Assembly (NCBI GenBank): GCA_964058845.1
Contig: CAXKVR010000119.1
Span: 1-36,646, forward strand
Length of the DNA: 36,646 bases
Direction: 5' to 3'
From: Carex sylvatica
Taxonomy: Eukaryota > Streptophyta > Magnoliopsida > Poales > Cyperaceae
A program made the position numbers and the translations under genes. Position 1 is the stretch's first letter; each line of letters opens with the position of its first letter. Below, piece after piece: positions 31,688 to 36,646 of this stretch. Below the pieces are notes generated by a model. That model was not told where the DNA came from. It made no database searches and was given only the letters and a program-made list of their open reading frames with translations.

Positions 31688-32300
31688 TGTAGGAATATGT
31701 AGATATCGTTTCTTATAACTAGTAATAATTATATGTTATTTTAGAGTTCTTTATAACTTTATACGGTTTTTGAGTTAGTGTTCAAAAATATAAATAATTA
31801 ATTTATAAAATTACTTAGTTATTATTGATTTTCTCTAATATCTTATAAAATTACTTAGTTTTTAATTTGTAGTTCATTCTTATTTTTTTATTACTTCTTA
31901 TGTTTGGTAAAAGCTAAATCTATATATAGTTCCAAACTAAATATATATAATATACGAATCATCAAAATTGTGTGATTTAACTAATTATACTCACAACTAA
32001 TGAATGAGTTATTTTTGTTGGCAATATATTTGAATGTTTATATTGCATGAGCTAGCTAGCTTCGTGAGATAGTGTGTGTATGAGATGAAATTTGTGTGTG
32101 TTGACTTGTTATTTTCATTGCTTTTTGTTACACGTGTATGTTTCATTTAAAACGCACCTCACCAATTTTGCAAGCTTAACATTTGTCTTTATACATAGAG
32201 GATCTAGATAATCCATGCGCCATAATAATTTTTTGGGCTGCCCGAACATTGCAAGCCCGCTCTATATATATAGAGAGAATGTATAACATCGAACACACAA
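31688..32300. repeat. Partial, diverged third copy (copy C)
   Basis: Resembles the 3' third of copies A and B: TTATTTTAGAGTTCT, TTTTTGAGTTAG, ATAGTTCCAA, a G-box ACACGTGTA, CTCACCAATTTTG. It then runs on through TTTTTTGGGCTGCCCGAA and a TATATA-GAGAGAATGTA block shared with 28740-28780. It lacks the hAT insertion, so it split off before that insertion or came from an empty site. Confidence 0.7.
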
Positions 32301-32315
32301 AAATCTAATGAAAAC

Positions 32316-32351
<36 letters not shown>

Positions 32352-32354
<3 letters not shown>

Positions 32355-33200
32355 TACACCAAATATGATATATTGCAACAACACATTGCAACTAATAAAC
32401 TAACTAGTTGCAATAAATTAATAATATTACTACTAAATTAATTAGTTGTAATAGAATATATTTATTGCAACAAAATAATTATTATTACAACAAAATTCAG
32501 TGGTTGCCCGAAAAAATTTATTGCGACTAATATAGCAGTATCGCAACATTTATCTTCGTTGCTAAGTGCCTCCAGGTCACGTATGTTTGCACGTGTAGTA
32601 AAATTTTAACTTTGAGAGGGTAAAGATGCAAAACAACCTTCTGTCTCCTCTACCGCTCACCTCCATTTCTTCATCTTCTCCTTGCATCGACAATTCTAAA
32701 AATTAACCAGCTACTCTCCTCCTTCGCCACTTCCTTCAAGAGTCTTCCTCTTCCGCTCACCCCCCCTTCTCCCTCTTCTGATTGTCTCCTCCCCTTCTCC
32801 TCCTCCGCTCACCTCAATTTTTCCCTTCTCCTCCTCCGCTCACCTCTTTTCCGTTCTTCTCCTCCGCTTATCTCCATCCCAGCATCCACTATTCCCAAAA
32901 CCTTATGTCCTCCTCCTTCGGCATATTCATGCACGCTTTCCCTGGGCTCTATTAACAAGGTACGTACTTTCACCTAAAATCAGCGTATTCAATTTGTGCA
33001 ACACCTTATTGCAACTGAAAAGAAATCGATGCAATAAATTAACGATGTTGCCACGATTGTAGTTGGTTGCGACAAATTTTAACTATTGCTACCGATTAAT
33101 TCAATTTCCACGAAATTAATTGGTTGCCCGAAATTAATTGGTATTGCCCCAAATTTTAACTGTTGCTACAAAATTAATTGGTATTGCAGCCGAGAAATAC
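32352..33200 (+). mobile_element. CACTA-type element, left end and interior
   Basis: Begins CACTACACCAAATATG after a (TA)n run. Subterminal repeats TTGCAAC/GTTGCAAT and ATTAATTGGTTGC recur at 32375-32540 and 32995-33190. Between them is a CT-rich tandem stretch (CTCCTCCGCTCACCTC, about 32740-32875). No matching right end (TTTGGTGTAGTG) was found in the window, so the extent is uncertain and no transposase is visible. Confidence 0.5.
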
Positions 33201-33354
33201 TCCAGGACCGCCTACATGGAATTGATGACAATGGCAGTGGCCCCTGTGGAAGGGAAGGGAGGAGTAGAAGCGGCGGATCAGGGAGGAACTCCAGTTACGG
33301 CAAAAACTGCTGCAAGAACTCTGTCTTGCGGTGCTAGCTGAGTGCGTGTACAAG
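33189..33354 (+). other. Exon-like captured segment
   Basis: GC-richer segment between ATTGCAG|CCGAG and ACAAG|GTACG. The open frame reads EKYSRTAYMELMTMAVAPVE and is Gly/Ala-rich after it, stopping at about 33341. It contrasts in composition with flanking AT-rich repeats. Product not recognised. Confidence 0.3.
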
Positions 33355-33509
33355 GTACGAAGTCTTAGGGTCAGAATTGTCATTTGCTTGAAGTATAATA
33401 CACAATCAAAATTGTTGCTTAGTTTTAAAAATAAATATTGTATAATCTATGTACTTTTACAGGAAAAATGGATTGGGAGGGTTATTAGCAACCTTCCAAC
33501 TGTAAAATA

Positions 33510-33595
33510 ATTAAAATGACATGTGCTGTGAAAGTAGATATATTGTCTTTGCATTAAAATGACATGTGCTGTGTAAGTAGATATATTGTCTTTGC
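33510..33595. repeat. 43-bp direct tandem repeat, two copies
   Basis: Units 33510-33552 and 33553-33595 begin ATTAAAATGACATGTGCTGT and differ at one visible position. Recent local duplication. Confidence 0.9.
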
Positions 33596-33629
33596 AGTCA
33601 TTGTATTATGATTTCCAATACCTTTGCTC

Positions 33630-33753
33630 AAGTAATAACAAATCCGAGCAAGTGACAGTGAATCATATGTTGTTCCATTGCAGCCGGTCACGTGTGGTGT
33701 GGTACGTATCCCCACTGGGCTTGCGAACTGATGTTATCCAATGTCCTTTTTAG
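33630..33753 (+). pseudogene. LINE zf-RVT fragment
   Basis: Frame reads VNHMLFHCSRSRVVWYVSPL then GLRTD. This matches the HLFFHC-x-FAR-x-VW-x-SPLGLR end of the zinc-binding domain of plant LINE reverse transcriptases. It ends at a stop within TTTTTAG. Isolated short remnant. Confidence 0.6.
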
Positions 33754-36150
33754 GTATGTAATCTATTTATTTTATCATTTTATGTAGTTGTGTTGAATTA
33801 TTAATAGAAATATATATGTAGATTAATAAAAAATGTTAATAAATACAAAATTAGTTTCACTTATAATTCATGTGCTGAATAATTTGTTAAAAAGGTAAAA
33901 TTTAGCATTGGATAGTGTACTGTTTCGGATTTTTTTTTTTTTTTTTTTTTTGTAATATGGGTAATCTAAGTGGTTGAAAATTGATGTACTTAATGGGTGG
34001 CTTAAAATTGGTGTAGATGCATACACCGTAGCAAATCAGGGTTGTTTAGAAAGCTGAAGAGTAGGTTTGGTATTTTAATGATTTATACATGGATAAGAGG
34101 TTATTTTTAAGGAAATAACTTACTCTGTGCTTCAGACGGGCGTACTGGAAGGGAGCGAAGGGTAAGGCAAGGAAAAAAACGAAATGTTATATGCTCTGTA
34201 AAATAAAATCAGAAGAGAGGGAATGGAAGAGAGCGTGACTTCATTACTCGAGTGTCACCTCAAAATCGGGGTGTAGCCGAGGGTAATGAGGGCCCACCGG
34301 CGGATATATAAATTATACCCTTTTCTTTTCACGCCTCTTTACTTCTGTTATTTTGTTTTCCTCCCAAAAGCAGACGAGAAACTTGGTGGATTATACTGAT
34401 TGTTTATCTCTCTCTCTTTTTTTTTTTTTCTATTGTAGAAAACAAGTTCTGTTGTGAACTTGACTGCAAGAGATAGTGAAAAACCAAGAACGAAGAGACA
34501 GGTTTGTGGCTCGTTGTCAGATGAGAAAAGAGATATGTCAATCTCTAACCATGTGGTGAGGTACTGGCCTTGAGAAAGCACAAACAGTTCGTTTTCTGAA
34601 TTTGCAAACAACACTCCAATACTAGAACATTAAGTTGCATGAATATCTAAGTTGTACCTGGCTTCTGCATCTTGAACAAACCAAATCATATTCTAACCAA
34701 TACATGCAAACTCAGAACAATATTGAAGTTCTCATTTGTTTTAATTTTTGCTGAGTTATGTTTTTGTTTTGGAGGGTGGGGGTGTCTTATTACAACTATG
34801 GGCAAAATTGTCAATAGTTTGGTACTGATACTAACCTTGGTCTAATACAACAAAATTAACCAGTAGAATAGAATTGGCAACCAACCATTTGTAGGTACTA
34901 GATACCAAAGTTGTCAAAATATAAATTCACACCCATGGACCCATCCACATAAATCTGTTGGAAGGAAGCAGGGGAGTTCCAATGCCCATTGGACCAACAT
35001 CTAGACCGTTCGATAGAGCTTGGAGATCCATGCAACGAGACCTCAAACCCACTAACGGAGTGCTTCCATTAACAGTCCGTCACCCCTCTTTTCTTTTATT
35101 TTGTTTTGAGAGATCAGTGCCCCTTCGCCTGCTCTCCGTATCTGAGATAAGTTAGACCAGTCACTGGATTTTTAGCAACATGAGAAAAGAAATTAATGAA
35201 TTGATTGGATCAAAATTAAATTCTCATGAACTGTGATTTGCAGCCTTGAAGCTCTCAGTGATGCCTCAGCAATTACAAGCCCCCTGCACAAAAAATATAA
35301 GCAAATGTGAGCTGATCATGTTTCATTTGAAGCTCTGAGTGATGCCTTAACGGACTTCATAGAACCTAAAGCAAACAAAAATTATCTAGGACTTCATACC
35401 AGTTGTGCAGTACCAATAAAATCTGGCCAAATTAAGCAACCTGAAGCTCTAGGTATTATGCCAAGCTGAAGTCGAGGTACTTTGTCTTTTCATGGTATGT
35501 AAAGATATAATTCAACAATTGTTGGCTTTGCATGTTCTGGTGTTGAAGTAGAAACTCAAGATGAAGATTATGTCAGGATTAATACTCCTTTAAATAATTG
35601 ATCAATGACAGATAAACATAATGGTGCATAACAAAAATATTGTCACTAATAAACTAATTAGTTGCCTATATTTTTGGAATGTGCATATTCCCACTAATCA
35701 GTGCCTATATTTTAGGAATGTGCATATTCCCACTATCAGATATGTATTGACTTCTACATGTCAAAAAGATCAGTTAATTCTTGATTCTCAGTTACAATCA
35801 GTTAATACTTTGCACTTCCAGAATTTTGTGATTTTTGGCTGAATTTTTGCAATTTGTAAATCAGTATGAAATGATATTCAAGAAAGATTCTTATGTTATA
35901 AATCAATTTATATACATGTAATTTGTACCGTGGTATTTTTTACTTGAAAAAAACAACAGCGTTACATTTTAGAAAAACAAAAGCATCAAGGCAGAAAATT
36001 AAAAATAAATAATTGCTTCATTAAAGAAATATTGTATGCTACATTCGGAGATTTAAGCATGTGATCAACTAAGAAATGGAATACTTCTTAACTAAATAAT
36101 AGAGAAAGTTCCAAATATGTTAAAATAAAATTATATATTAGCCCTCTGCA
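33754..36150. other. Intergenic, scattered low-complexity and small repeats
   Basis: No gene I can support. Poly-T at about 33931-33951. A short exon-like stretch at 34440-34501 (KTSSVVNLTARDSEKPRTK, after TATTGTAG and before GTTTG) is unrecognised. GAAGCTCT-GAGTGATGCC occurs at about 35249 and 35328. Short open frames at 34348-34614 (-) and 34958-35155 (+) lack any domain. Confidence 0.35.
35664..35739. repeat. 37-39 bp direct tandem repeat, two copies
   Basis: GCCTATATTT then GGAATGTGCATATTCCCACT occurs at 35664 and 35703. The unit contains the near-palindrome GGAATGTGCATATTCC. Confidence 0.85.
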
Positions 36151-36646
36151 TTACACTTCTAAATCAGCTACAATACACCTTGATTTCTTGTCCGCTGCAC
36201 AGTGAAATTATAAAATTAGTCACAAGTAGGTGATTGCTTTTCGGGTTGCTTGAATATATTATACCAACTAATGGTACAGTACTATTAATTACAATAAAAG
36301 TCCAAAACTCTTATCCCTGTTATAAAAGAGCTTACTATATGTAACAAAGATTTCTTTACCTTTACTGAATAGCACCGTGCCAAATAAGAAAAAACAAGAC
36401 TTCTCATGGGAAATGGTATTAGTCTGTAATTTCAAAAAATAAGAGTCAAATATTACCAAAAGAAAATCACTTGTAAATTAAACATGATTAAAATAAATTA
36501 GAGGAAAAATACCTGGTATCGAATCATCATCAGAACAAACAAGGTCATCACTATCAGAATTAGTTTCACTATCACTAGAGCTCTCATTAGCATCATTTTC
36601 TTGGATGATACGAGCTACATCGTCCTCATTCACACTCACTCTTGCG
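36151..36646 (-). CDS. Partial minus-strand gene, acidic C-terminal exons
   Basis: An open frame enters from the right edge (36646-36513) and encodes VSVNEDDVARIIQENDANE followed by a Ser/Asp-rich run (SSSDSETNSDSDDL). It ends at a good donor, CCAG|GTATTT. A fitting acceptor (CACTGTGCAG|CGG) joins a last exon at 36194-36151, giving ADKKSRCIVADLEV and a stop. The acidic, serine-rich character suggests a nuclear or transposon-encoded protein; the family is not recognised. The intron model is inferred from splice signals only. Confidence 0.4.

Noticed and set aside
33086..33341. Two overlapping frames of 67 and 83 codons
   Set aside because: They begin in CACTA subterminal repeats; only the part after 33189 is exon-like and it is not recognised.
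33885..34010. TAGTG near 33903 or TTGGTGTAGATG near 33997 as right end of the CACTA element at 32352
   Set aside because: Neither matches the expected inverse of CACTACACCAAAT with a target duplication.

Overview
The window is AT-rich nuclear DNA from a flowering plant, most likely a eudicot. The evidence is two intronless L-type lectin receptor kinase genes of the plant-specific LecRK family, plus plant-type Copia, MULE, CACTA, hAT and LINE sequences. The species cannot be named from sequence alone. Only the two lectin kinases look like intact host genes; the rest is transposon sequence, decayed transposon genes and low-complexity DNA.

Layout: 1-692 is the end of a hAT-like non-autonomous element. 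1613-3673 (+) is LecRK copy 1 with its promoter at about 1401-1612. 3674-7220 is intergenic, with a LINE zf-RVT fragment and a tRNA-derived SINE candidate. 7220-7746 resembles the distal upstream region of LecRK copy 1 and ends exactly at the LTR of a Copia remnant (7747 to about 9355, minus). About 9580-17376 is a Mutator-like element (MULE). It carries a plant-mobile-domain (PMD) gene on + and a MURA transposase gene on -, convergent, between inverted GC-rich boxes. 17893-19872 (+) is LecRK copy 2, whose proximal promoter (17771-17892) matches that of copy 1. The simplest reading is a tandem LecRK pair in which TE insertions moved the distal promoter of copy 2 about 10 kb away.

Right half: 20216-20994 is a long inverted repeat whose arms both carry a fragment resembling the N-terminal domain of MoeA/CNX1. 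21157-24561 is a complete non-autonomous CACTA element with a GTT target duplication and nested foldbacks. 24671-28661 holds a direct duplication of about 1.77 kb, each copy containing a hAT-like element rich in CCCGTG. A foldback lies at 29653-30071. A third, partial copy of the duplicated segment is at 31688-32300. Another CACTA-type end is at 32352, followed by LINE and exon-like scraps, and an acidic coding exon enters on the minus strand at the right edge.

The most notable signals are these: a two-gene MULE with PMD as partner gene; the near absence of indels in those two genes despite 12 in-frame nonsense codons, each one transition away from a Gln or Trp codon; an array of short phase-0 exons ending in a GPSQVYQ-like motif; the MoeA-like hairpin; and the split LecRK promoter.
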